A DNA stretch of 34,318 nucleotides from Verrucomicrobiota bacterium (GTDB lineage Bacteria; Verrucomicrobiota; Verrucomicrobiia; Limisphaerales; JACRJY01). The position numbers and the translations under genes were made by a program. Below, piece by piece: positions 28,264 to 34,318 of the stretch. Positions within the stretch are counted from its first letter, which is position 1; every line of letters begins with the position of its first letter. The DNA lies in assembly GCA_016235585.1 (NCBI GenBank), contig JACRJY010000009.1, positions 1-34,318 on the forward strand. The letters run 5' to 3'. The notes beneath the pieces are model-generated. The model was given only the letters and a program-made list of their open reading frames with translations. It was not told where the DNA came from and ran no database searches.

Positions 28264-28548
28264 ATGGCACAACAAGCAATTGGACTCATTGAAACCCGCG
28301 GCCTCGTCGCGCTCGTGGAAGCCACCGACGCGATGCTCAAGGCGGCGAACGTCGAACTCGCCGGCCCGATGACCCAGGTCGGCAACGCCCTCGTCACCGC
28401 CGTCGTGGTCGGCGATGTCGCCGCCGTGAAGGCCGCGACCGACGCCGGCGCCCAGGCCGTCAAGGCCATCAAGGGCGAACTCGCCAGCGTCCACGTCATC
28501 CCGCGCCCGCACAACGACGTGGAAGCCGTGCTGCCCAAAAAGAAGTAA
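28264..28548 (+). CDS. BMC-H shell hexamer protein, QVGNA pore variant
   Basis: A 94-residue shell tile with [40 protein letters not shown] and [20 protein letters not shown]. Compared with PduA it has one extra residue before the pore and a QVGNA pore loop in place of KIGSG. It also has VVVGDV for VRGDV, losing a conserved Arg. This predicts a differently lined pore and perhaps a different edge contact. It is separated from the following BMC-P gene by a hairpin repeat. Together with the two other paralogs it would form the flat facets. Confidence 0.97.
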   Translation: MAQQAIGLIETRGLVALVEATDAMLKAANVELAGPMTQVGNALVTAVVVGDVAAVKAATDAGAQAVKAIKGELASVHVIPRPHNDVEAVLPKKK

Positions 28549-28634
28549 GAACGATGAAGGATGAATTATGAAGTGAGCGCCGACCAGCGTCCGGCCCATT
28601 CATCATTCATCACTCATAATTCATCATTATTCTT
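28549..28634. repeat. Inverted repeat in the BMC operon, GATGAATTATGAA family
   Basis: The left arm GATGAAGGATGAATTATGAA pairs with a right arm made of CATTCATCATTCATCACTCA and TAATTCATCAT. The core ATGAATTATGA / TCATAATTCAT is perfect. It lies between the third BMC-H gene and the first BMC-P gene and has the same word-repeat style as the repeats at 26953 and 33784. Confidence 0.88.
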
Positions 28635-28946
28635 ATGTTCCTCGCCCGCGTCGAAGGCTCGGTGGTCGCCACCAAGAAGGATCCGAACATGAGCGGCCGC
28701 AAGCTGCTCCTGCTGCGTCCGCAGCTTGTGGACGACAAGGACCCCACCAAGTTCCGCCCCGGCGTGAACACCGTCGTCGCCGTGGACTGCCTCGGGGCCG
28801 GCATCGGCGAACTGGTGATGTTCACCCAGGGCAGCAGCGCCCGGCTCGCGCCCGGCATGAAGGAAGCCCCCGTGGACGCGGTCATCATCGGCATCGTGGA
28901 CGCCGTGGATGTGCTCGGAAAACAGATTTACAGCGCGAAACAGTGA
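28635..28946 (+). CDS. BMC-P shell vertex protein (EutN/CcmL family), first copy
   Basis: A 103-residue pentamer-forming shell protein that caps the vertices. The opening MFLARVEGSVVATKKDPNMS and GRKLLLLRPQLVDD match the EutN/CcmL beta-barrel. VVAVDCLGAGIGELVMFTQG holds the conserved GAGxGE-type turn, and VDAVIIGIVDAVDV ends the domain. PVM-type BMCs typically carry several BMC-P genes and no BMC-T gene, which fits what is seen here. The stop is followed three bases later by a small gene of unknown function. Confidence 0.95.
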   Translation: MFLARVEGSVVATKKDPNMSGRKLLLLRPQLVDDKDPTKFRPGVNTVVAVDCLGAGIGELVMFTQGSSARLAPGMKEAPVDAVIIGIVDAVDVLGKQIYSAKQ

Positions 28947-28949
28947 CCA

Positions 28950-29267
28950 ATGAAAGCGCCTAAACTCTTTCTTGTGAGACTTTACGCACGGCCTCGCCCG
29001 AAGAGTAAGTTTGCAAAGAAATACGGCGGCGCTTACGTGAACTGTCTGGTCAATTTCCTAATTGCTCGTGGAGCTGAAGTCGTGGCGAAGGACATTGTGG
29101 CTCAAAACGGGTGGACTGTAAGCAGGAGAATCGTGACTAAAATTGTCACTCGCAAGGACTACAAAAGAGACAAGCAACTTGAGGCGTATTTCGATGAAGC
29201 GTTGAAGTTAGGAATATCCACAGTCTTTCACTGTCATCCGCCCAAGAAGGCCAAGAAAGAAAAGTGA
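28950..29267 (+). CDS. Small protein of unknown function nested in the BMC operon (ORF105)
   Basis: A 105-residue basic protein starting three bases after a BMC-P stop and ending seven bases before the aldehyde dehydrogenase ATG. It reads MKAPKLFLVRLYARPRPKSK, then KYGGAYVNCLVNFLIARGAE, QNGWTVSRRIVTKIVTRKDY and YFDEALKLGISTVFHCHPPK, with a Lys-rich tail (KKAKKEK). The GGAYVNC, NGW and VFHCHP elements resemble small uncharacterised proteins of scattered distribution, but I cannot name a family. It has no BMC, aldolase or encapsulation motif. Its GC is clearly below that of the adjoining genes, suggesting later insertion without disrupting the operon. Confidence 0.72.
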   Translation: MKAPKLFLVRLYARPRPKSKFAKKYGGAYVNCLVNFLIARGAEVVAKDIVAQNGWTVSRRIVTKIVTRKDYKRDKQLEAYFDEALKLGISTVFHCHPPKKAKKEK

Positions 29268-29274
29268 ATTTAAT

Positions 29275-30768
29275 ATGAGTGCCGTGAACGAAACTTTGAT
29301 CCGCGACGTGGTGGCCGATGTGCTGGGCCGCCTCGGTGGCGCACCGGCTGCCGCCAAATCCGCGCCCGCGCCCGCGCCGAAAGCAGACTGCGGTTGCAAC
29401 GGCAAGAGCCACGCCGCCACGCCCGGTGCGCGCGGGAAGTTCGGCGTGTTCGCCGACGCCAACGAAGCCTGCGCCGCCGCGCAAGAATCTTTCCTGCAAT
29501 TGCAGAAGGCTGGCGTCGCCGCGCGCGTGAAGATCGTCGAGATCGTCAAGGCGATGGCGGAGTCCAACGCGGAGGTGTGGGGCAAGCTCGAACTCGACGA
29601 GACGAAGATCGGCCGGCTCGATCACAAGGTCGAGAAGCTGAAGATCATCAAGCTCGTCCCTGGCGTGGAATGGCTCCGGCCCGACGCCCGCAGCGGCGAT
29701 CACGGCATCACGCTGGAGGAATACACGCCCTTTGGTGTCGTCGGCGCGGTCACGCCGAGCACGCATTCCATTCCGACATTGAGCGGCAACATCGTGAACA
29801 TCTGCGCGGCGGGAAATGCCGTCGTGTTCAACCCGCATCCGAGCGCGGCGCGTTGCGCGGCGGTCGCGGTGCGCGCCTACAACGAGGCGATCTTTCGCGA
29901 GACCGGCATTGAGAACATCGCGACCATCATCGAGAAGCCATCGATGGAAAGCTTCGCCGCGATGTGCAAGCACGAGGCCGTGCGCATCCTGCTCGTCACC
30001 GGCGGTCCCGGCGTCGTGAAGGCCGCGATGCAGACCGGCAAGCGCGCTATCTGCGCCGGCCCCGGCAATCCGCCGGTCTATGTCGATGACACCGCCTGCA
30101 TGAAGCGCGCGGCCAAGGCCATCATCCAGGGCGCGAGCTACGACAACAACCTGCTCTGCATCGGCGAGAAGGAAGTCTTCGCGCTGGAGAACATCGCGGA
30201 CAAATTGATGTCGCAGATGGAGCAGAACGGCGCGGTGAGACTCACCAACGCCCAGCTCGACGCGCTGACCAAGGCCGCGTTCACCATCACGCCCGGCCAG
30301 GGCGGCGGTTGCGGTCATGCCAGCGTGAACAAGGATTTCATCGGCAAAGATCCCATCGTGCTCGCGAAGGCGGCGGGCATCAGCATTCCGTCCGGCACTC
30401 AACTTCTCTTTGCTGAAACCGGCGCAGATCACCCATTCGTGGTCGAGGAACAGATGATGCCTTTCCTCCCGATCATCCGCGTGAAGAGTTTGGACGAAGG
30501 TGTCACCCGCTCGCTCGAAGCCGAGCACGGCTACAAGCACACGAGCATCATTCACTCGCACGATCTGGAAGCATTGACGCAGATGGGCCGCGCGCTCGAT
30601 ACGACGCTCTTCATCAAGAACGGCCCGTGCATGGCGGGTCTCGGGCTCGGTGGCGAGGGCTACTTGAGCTTCAGCATCGCGACGCCGACCGGCGAAGGCG
30701 TGAGCAATCCGCGCACGTTCACCCGCGTGCGACGGTGCGTGATGGTGGACAACTTGAAGATCTATTGA
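29275..30768 (+). CDS. CoA-acylating aldehyde dehydrogenase of the BMC (PduP/EutE-like)
   Basis: A 497-residue signature enzyme that oxidises the lumen aldehyde (predicted lactaldehyde) to acyl-CoA with NAD and CoA. An N-terminal encapsulation helix (residues 5-20, NETLIRDVVADVLGRL) and an Ala/Pro linker with DCGCNGK precede the catalytic domain. Conserved parts are YTPFGVVGAVTPSTHSIPTL, VTGGPGVVKAAMQTGKRAIC, AGPGNPPVYVDDTA, and the catalytic Cys295 in SYDNNLLCIGEKEVFA. The linker Cys pair is unusual for a flexible linker. Small genes of unknown function sit directly before and after it. The ATG start follows an AT-rich spacer without a clear ribosome binding site. Confidence 0.96.
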   Translation: MSAVNETLIRDVVADVLGRLGGAPAAAKSAPAPAPKADCGCNGKSHAATPGARGKFGVFADANEACAAAQESFLQLQKAGVAARVKIVEIVKAMAESNAEVWGKLELDETKIGRLDHKVEKLKIIKLVPGVEWLRPDARSGDHGITLEEYTPFGVVGAVTPSTHSIPTLSGNIVNICAAGNAVVFNPHPSAARCAAVAVRAYNEAIFRETGIENIATIIEKPSMESFAAMCKHEAVRILLVTGGPGVVKAAMQTGKRAICAGPGNPPVYVDDTACMKRAAKAIIQGASYDNNLLCIGEKEVFALENIADKLMSQMEQNGAVRLTNAQLDALTKAAFTITPGQGGGCGHASVNKDFIGKDPIVLAKAAGISIPSGTQLLFAETGADHPFVVEEQMMPFLPIIRVKSLDEGVTRSLEAEHGYKHTSIIHSHDLEALTQMGRALDTTLFIKNGPCMAGLGLGGEGYLSFSIATPTGEGVSNPRTFTRVRRCVMVDNLKIY

Positions 30769-30771
30769 ATC

Positions 30772-31098
30772 ATGCAAACCATTGTCCAAGCCATCACGAC
30801 GAGCCGCGTTTCACTGCGAGATAGAATCGTCGGTGACGAAAGGCAGTTGAGACGATTCTATTTGAAAGTTGAAAAGGAGCACCAACCCGGAAGACAAAGA
30901 GGGTGGGCCAAATTGAAAAGTGACCGTGGCGCGACTGGTGCATTGAATTTGACTTGGGATGCACCGACCAAAACGTTGATTGCAAGGGTGGTTAATCGAC
31001 GTAAAGGGCGGCCTGACGACATCGTTGGAGATTTTTGCTCGTATTTGCTCGCCCGATTTCGCGGCAAGATCACGCTGATTCAGGTCTTCCAAACCTAG
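30772..31098 (+). CDS. Small protein of unknown function nested in the BMC operon (ORF108)
   Basis: A 108-residue basic protein starting three bases after the aldehyde dehydrogenase stop and ending four bases before the next BMC-P gene. Visible parts are LRDRIVGDERQLRRFYLKVE, GRQRGWAKLKSDRGATGALN, LTWDAPTKTLIARVVNRRKG and DDIVGDFCSYLLARFRGKIT, suggesting an alpha/beta fold. The predicted secondary structure alternates strands and a late helix. I do not recognise the family. It is unrelated by eye to ORF105, but has the same style of placement and a lower GC than its neighbours. There is no encapsulation peptide, signal peptide or membrane helix. Confidence 0.72.
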   Translation: MQTIVQAITTSRVSLRDRIVGDERQLRRFYLKVEKEHQPGRQRGWAKLKSDRGATGALNLTWDAPTKTLIARVVNRRKGRPDDIVGDFCSYLLARFRGKITLIQVFQT

Positions 31099-31102
31099 CC
31101 AT

Positions 31103-31399
31103 ATGCTCCTCGCCCGCGTCGAAGGCAATCTCACCGCGACTCGCAAGCATCCGAGCTTCGAGGGCTGGCGGCTCGTGATCTGCCAGCCCATCGGTCGCGA
31201 CGGTTCGCCGGAAGGCGTGCCGCAGGTGGCGATTGATTCCCTCGGCGCCGGCATGCACCAGCGCGTGGTCATCTCCAGCGACGGCGCGGCCGCCCGCCGG
31301 GCGGTCGGCGACGAAAAAAGCCCGGTGCGCTGGATCATCATCGGCGTGGTGGACGAAGTCACGCCGGGCACCACGGCGCTGCAGGACGCGAAGGAGTGA
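31103..31399 (+). CDS. BMC-P shell vertex protein (EutN/CcmL family), second copy
   Basis: A 98-residue vertex pentamer protein: MLLARVEGNLTATRKHPSFE, GWRLVICQPIGRDGSPEGVP, VAIDSLGAGMHQRVVISSDG and VRWIIIGVVDEV. The GAGMHQRV turn diverges from the usual GAGxGE. The three BMC-P copies differ enough to form distinct homopentamers or occupy different vertices. The next BMC-P gene begins five bases after its stop, with a good Shine-Dalgarno site inside the end of this gene. Confidence 0.95.
   Translation: MLLARVEGNLTATRKHPSFEGWRLVICQPIGRDGSPEGVPQVAIDSLGAGMHQRVVISSDGAAARRAVGDEKSPVRWIIIGVVDEVTPGTTALQDAKE
31391..31396 (+). promoter_or_regulatory. Strong Shine-Dalgarno site of the third BMC-P gene
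   Basis: AAGGAG lies seven bases before the ATG at 31404 and overlaps the end of the preceding gene (…AAG GAG TGA). It is one of few convincing ribosome binding sites in the BMC operon, where most starts have none. Confidence 0.7.
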
Positions 31400-31403
31400 G
31401 CGC

Positions 31404-31706
31404 ATGAGACTTGGAACCGTCATCGGCCGGGTCACGTTGAACAAGACGGTGCCGGCGTTCACCGGCGGACGCTGGCTGGTGGTCAGCCCGTTCACGCGCG
31501 AACATTTCCAGCAGGGCGCGCAGCAGCTCGCGGGCTTGAGCAAGGATCCCAGCCTCGTCGTCTATGACAATCTCGGCGCGGGCGTGGGCAACACCATCGG
31601 CTTTGTCGAGGGCCGCGAGGCCGCGCAGCCGTTCGACCAGCCCACGCCCATTGACGCCATCAGCGCCGCGCTGGTGGACAACATTTTCTACAACCCCAAG
31701 TCCTGA
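31404..31706 (+). CDS. BMC-P shell vertex protein (EutN/CcmL family), third copy
   Basis: A 100-residue vertex protein: MRLGTVIGRVTLNKTVPAFT, GGRWLVVSPFTREHFQQGAQ, LVVYDNLGAGVGNTIGFVEG and a C-terminal DAISAALVDNIFYNPKS. This is the most typical of the three around the GAGVGNTIGFVEGREA segment. The upstream open frame from 31233 is only an antiphase extension; the ATG at 31404 has a strong ribosome binding site. It is followed after nine bases by the aldolase gene, so shell vertices and aldolase are probably cotranslated from one message. Confidence 0.95.
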   Translation: MRLGTVIGRVTLNKTVPAFTGGRWLVVSPFTREHFQQGAQQLAGLSKDPSLVVYDNLGAGVGNTIGFVEGREAAQPFDQPTPIDAISAALVDNIFYNPKS

Positions 31707-31715
31707 CTCTGATTT

Positions 31716-32750
31716 ATGCCCGCCGTCATCACCGCCAAAGAAGTTGAAGACTTGATCGCCAAAGGCGGCGATCCCAAAGGCCTCCCCGCCGACGCCATCC
31801 TCACGCCATCCGCAAAGGACGCCCTGCGCGACTACGCGAACGCGAGGAAGCCGGGCGCAAGCGCGAATGCAAGTGCCACCGCGCCCGCCAAGCCACTCAA
31901 CTCGAAGTCGCCGAAGGCCGACCTCGAAGCGCTCTTCAACTCGCCCTACTGCCACGCACTGAAAGAGCAGCTCTGCGACATCGGCCGCCGCCTTTGGGGC
32001 CGCGCCTACGTGGACGGCAACGGCGGCAACATCGCCATCAAGGTCGGCGAGGACATCGCGATCTGCACGCCCACGCTGGTCAGCAAGGGTTTCATGAAGC
32101 CGGAGGACATGTGCCTCGTGGACTTCGAGGGCAACCAGCTCGCCGGCGTGAAGCGCCGCACGAGCGAGATTCTCATGCACCTGGAGATCATGAAGCGGCA
32201 GCCCAAGGCCGTCGCGACGTGCCACTGCCATCCGCCTTACAGCACCGGCTTCGCGGTCGCCGGCCTCGTGCCGCCGACATGCATGATTCCCGAGTATGAA
32301 GTGTTCGCGTCCGTGGCGGTCGCGCCGTATCGCACCCCCGGCACGCCGGAGATGGGCAAGCTCGTCGCCGACCTCGTGGACAAGCACAACACCATCCTGA
32401 TGGCGAACCACGGCGTGGTGAGCTGGAGCCACAACAACGTCGAGGACGCCTACTTCAAGATGGAGATCCTCGAGGCTTACTGCCGGACGATTCTCGTGAC
32501 CGCGCAGGTGGGCAAGCCGGCGCAGACCATGACCGCGCCGCAGCTCCAGGACTTGCTCAAGATCAAGCAGAGCCTCGGCATCCCCGACCCGCGCCACGGG
32601 TTGAAGGAGTGCGAGCTGTGCGACAACGCGGAGTGGCGTCCGGGCGTCGCGTGCGCGGTGCCGCCGAAAGCGGAGTCCGCCACACTGGACCCGGAAGCGG
32701 AGCGAACCGTGCAGGCGATCACAGACCAGATTCTTGCGCAGATGAAATGA
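31716..32750 (+). CDS. Class II sugar-phosphate aldolase of the BMC (fuculose/rhamnulose-1-phosphate type)
   Basis: A 344-residue zinc aldolase predicted to split fuculose-1-phosphate or rhamnulose-1-phosphate into DHAP and lactaldehyde, feeding the BMC. The catalytic set matches FucA in order and spacing: Glu151 in RRTSEILMHLEIM, His170 and His172 in ATCHCHPPYSTGF, and His232 in MANHGVVSW. It is about 130 residues longer than FucA. It has an N-terminal module (VITAKEVEDLIAKGGD, ILTPSAKDALRDYA) like one seen on other BMC proteins, a C-terminal segment KECELCDNAEWRPGVAC with three Cys, and a final amphipathic helix ERTVQAITDQILAQMK that could target it to the shell. No sugar kinase or isomerase is nearby. 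Confidence 0.92.
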   Translation: MPAVITAKEVEDLIAKGGDPKGLPADAILTPSAKDALRDYANARKPGASANASATAPAKPLNSKSPKADLEALFNSPYCHALKEQLCDIGRRLWGRAYVDGNGGNIAIKVGEDIAICTPTLVSKGFMKPEDMCLVDFEGNQLAGVKRRTSEILMHLEIMKRQPKAVATCHCHPPYSTGFAVAGLVPPTCMIPEYEVFASVAVAPYRTPGTPEMGKLVADLVDKHNTILMANHGVVSWSHNNVEDAYFKMEILEAYCRTILVTAQVGKPAQTMTAPQLQDLLKIKQSLGIPDPRHGLKECELCDNAEWRPGVACAVPPKAESATLDPEAERTVQAITDQILAQMK

Positions 32751-32836
32751 AACACGGATTGAGCACGGAAGAGAGACCGCAAACGTGGATTCATCTTCCC
32801 CAACCCGTGTTTCTTCCGTGTTCAATCCGTGGCTAG
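32748..32836. repeat. Intergenic inverted repeat, CACGGATGAAACACGGA family (copy 2)
   Basis: The left arm ACACGGATTGAGCACGGAAG pairs with the right arm ending CTTCCGTGTTCAATCCGTGG. The aldolase stop codon (TGA, 32748-32750) lies at the edge of the left arm. The right arm continues to the conserved terminal word GGCTAG. It occupies the spacer between the aldolase and dehydrogenase genes. Confidence 0.85.
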
Positions 32837-32851
32837 AAGAAAATTGAGATT

Positions 32852-33778
32852 ATGAAAGTCACCATCATCGGCGGCGGCGGGCGCGTGGGTTCCTGCGCGG
32901 CCTTCGCCCTGCAATGCGGCGGGCTTGTTGCCGAGCTGCAAATCCTCGACGCCAACAAGGACACCGCCGAGGGAGAGGCGCTCGACCTCCTCCACGGCAG
33001 CGCGTTCTGCGGCGACCAGAAGATTTACGCCGGCGACTACGCCCGCGCGGCGGACAGCGACATCTTCCTCATCACCGCCGGCCTGCGCCGCAAGCCCGAC
33101 GAGTCACGGCTCGACCTCATCAACCGCAACGTCGCGCTCTTCGTCGGCATCCTTGACAGCATCAAGTCCGCCGGCTTCCGGAAGGACGCGCAGGTCTTCG
33201 TCGTGTCGAACCCGGTGGACATCCTCACGCAGCTCGCCGTGCAGCGGCTGGGCCTGCCGTGGCCGCAGGTCTATGGCCTCGGCACGATGCTCGACACGTC
33301 GCGCTTCAGTTCGTTCATCGCGGACGAGCTCAAGCTCGCGCCCACGCAGGTGAAGGCGCTCATCCTCGGCGAGCACGGCGACTCGATGCTGCCCGTCTGG
33401 TCGAGCGCAACGGTGAACGGCCTGCCGCTCACTGGATTGCCGGAATGCTCGCCCGGTTTCCAGAACGCCGTCTTCGAGCGCACCAAGGGCAGCGGCGCGG
33501 AAGTCATCAAGAAGAAGGGCGGTGCCGGCTGGGCGGTGGGCATCGCGATCCGTGACGTGATCCACGCGGTGCTGCTCAACAAGAAATCCCTGCTCCCCGT
33601 TTCCTCGCTTGTGCAGGGCACCTACGACATCCGCGACATTTGCCTGAGCGTGCCGAGCGTGGTGGGCCGCGGCGGCGTGCTCAAGCACGTCGAGATCAAG
33701 CTGTGGCCGAAGGAACACATGGCGTTGCAGGCCTCGGCCCGCGCGCTGAAGGACACGCTGGCAAAGGTGAAAGTCTGA
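32852..33778 (+). CDS. Lactate/malate dehydrogenase family protein of the BMC operon
   Basis: A 308-residue NAD-dependent 2-hydroxyacid-type dehydrogenase. The Rossmann motif GGGGRVGS and Asp33 indicate NAD. The substrate loop AGLRRKPDESRLDL contains Arg86; Asp148 and Arg151 lie in LGTMLDTSRF, and catalytic His175 in ILGEHGDSML. Arg80, at the position that is Gln in lactate and Arg in malate dehydrogenases, points to a malate-like pocket, yet the locus calls for NAD recycling by reducing lactaldehyde or pyruvate. Its true substrate is therefore open. No encapsulation peptide is evident. It lies between two copies of the same inverted repeat, separate from the compact upstream operon. Confidence 0.93.
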   Translation: MKVTIIGGGGRVGSCAAFALQCGGLVAELQILDANKDTAEGEALDLLHGSAFCGDQKIYAGDYARAADSDIFLITAGLRRKPDESRLDLINRNVALFVGILDSIKSAGFRKDAQVFVVSNPVDILTQLAVQRLGLPWPQVYGLGTMLDTSRFSSFIADELKLAPTQVKALILGEHGDSMLPVWSSATVNGLPLTGLPECSPGFQNAVFERTKGSGAEVIKKKGGAGWAVGIAIRDVIHAVLLNKKSLLPVSSLVQGTYDIRDICLSVPSVVGRGGVLKHVEIKLWPKEHMALQASARALKDTLAKVKV

Positions 33779-33783
33779 TTCTT

Positions 33784-33883
33784 CATCCACGGATGAAACA
33801 CGCATCAAACACGGAGAAGAAAGCACGCCGGGGGATTCCTTTTCCCCCATCCGTGTTCAGTCCGTGTTTCATCCGTGGCTAAA
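33784..33883. repeat. Intergenic inverted repeat, CACGGATGAAACACGGA family (copy 3)
   Basis: The left arm CCACGGATGAAACACGCATC continues AAACACGGAGAAGAA. The right arm, with CCGTGTTCAGTCCGTGTTTC and ATCCGTGGCTAA, is its reverse complement with few mismatches. The apex holds a second small stem, GGGGGA/TCCCCC. It fills the spacer between the dehydrogenase and the last gene. Confidence 0.9.
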
Positions 33884-33885
33884 TA

Positions 33886-34318
33886 ATGAAATCTCTCGAC
33901 GCCAAACTTACGGAGATCAAAGCGAATCGCGCTTCGCGCGCGTTCATCATCGCCGACGCGAAGGACGCGGACATGGCGTTCGGTGTGCGTGCGCCGGGGC
34001 CGCGTGGCTTTCTCGCCAAGCACGGCTCGCAGCCCGCGAAGTTCTCCCCCGAGGTCTGGAGCCGCGACGAGTTCGGCTATCGGAACCTGCCTGAGTTCCT
34101 CGACATCATCCGCGAGGTCACGCACCAGGGCTTGGTGGACATCATGCTGATGTCCGCCTACGTGAGCGAACAACTCGCCATCAAGGACGGCCTCTTCCGC
34201 GATTCACACGTCACGCCGGCCGCGCGCGCCAACGACACCACGGACGTCTGGGCCGCGCGCCATGGCTGCTACACCCGCGAGCCGTCCCAGCCTTTCCGCA
34301 GCGCCAGCATCGACCACA
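33886..34318 (+). CDS. BMC-linked protein of unknown function, 3' truncated by the window end
   Basis: An open frame from the ATG at 33886 runs to the window end without a stop (144 codons seen). It begins MKSLDAKLTEIKANRASRAF, followed by IIADAKDADMAFGVRAPGPR, LPEFLDIIREVTHQGLVDIM and LMSAYVSEQLAIKDGLFRDS. The strand-helix alternation with IIADAKDADM and DIMLMSAYVSE suggests the first half of a TIM-barrel, possibly of the DeoC/LacD aldolase type, but no Schiff-base Lys can be judged because the C-terminal part is missing. Position and direction suggest it belongs to the BMC pathway. The coding call is firm; the function is not. Confidence 0.7.
   Translation, partial: MKSLDAKLTEIKANRASRAFIIADAKDADMAFGVRAPGPRGFLAKHGSQPAKFSPEVWSRDEFGYRNLPEFLDIIREVTHQGLVDIMLMSAYVSEQLAIKDGLFRDSHVTPAARANDTTDVWAARHGCYTREPSQPFRSASIDH

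Noticed and set aside
27007-28599. 530-codon minus-strand frame opposite the kinase and BMC-H gene
   Set aside because: Shadow of two well-supported plus-strand genes.
28950-31098. ORF105 and ORF108 as duplicated paralogs or a classical toxin-antitoxin pair
   Set aside because: They share no visible sequence similarity, are separated by a 1.5-kb enzyme gene, and neither shows a known toxin or antitoxin motif. I keep them as separate unknowns.
25620-33778. Diol dehydratase or glycyl-radical BMC type
   Set aside because: No dehydratase, reactivase, glycyl-radical enzyme or cobalamin genes are present; the class II aldolase marks a PVM-type sugar-degrading BMC.

Overview
The window looks like a complete or near-complete metagenomic contig from a high-GC member of the Planctomycetes-Verrucomicrobia-Chlamydiae group, most likely Verrucomicrobiota. 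This is inferred from the PVM-type bacterial microcompartment (BMC) locus at the right end, a secreted tricorn-like S41 protease, the scarcity of Shine-Dalgarno sites, and many intergenic inverted repeats built from short repeated words. No rRNA is present, so the taxonomy is inference.

Layout. Positions 1-840 join an inverted 3' piece of prfA to the 3' half of fabF, probably a contig-end chimera. 893-4459 holds housekeeping genes: a small conserved protein, pyrimidine-nucleoside phosphorylase, panC (minus), tRNA-Lys and a HAD phosphatase. 4523-9463 is an RND efflux pair (lipoprotein adaptor, permease) with a four-helix-bundle (23S IVP-like) gene sitting between them, flanked by inverted repeat arrays. 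A low-GC lipoprotein gene and a 1055-residue secreted tricorn-like protease follow. 13263-19321 is a surface-polysaccharide block: DegT-type aminotransferase, GT4, GT2 and GT9 glycosyltransferases, and two methyltransferases. 19416-24640 (minus strand) carries a membrane TPR protein, a LolA-like secreted protein, Lon, Hsp20 and a small membrane protein.

24767-34318 is the BMC region. A DeoR-type repressor is divergent from pduL, three BMC-H shell genes, an acetate-kinase-like kinase, three BMC-P (EutN/CcmL) genes, a CoA-acylating aldehyde dehydrogenase with an encapsulation peptide, a class II sugar-phosphate aldolase, a lactate/malate-type dehydrogenase and a truncated gene of unknown function. 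By analogy with the characterised planctomycete BMC, the aldolase would split fuculose- or rhamnulose-1-phosphate into DHAP and lactaldehyde. The aldehyde would then pass through lactyl-CoA and lactyl-phosphate to lactate plus ATP, and the dehydrogenase would recycle NAD.

Points that stand out: two unrelated small genes of unknown function and lower GC nested between the enzyme and shell genes of the BMC operon; hairpin-forming repeats in four BMC spacers; a shared SD-less CAA-rich leader on the BMC-H genes; a three-copy 10-bp operator-like array between the repressor and pduL; and several promoters placed so close to the start codon that the transcripts may be leaderless.
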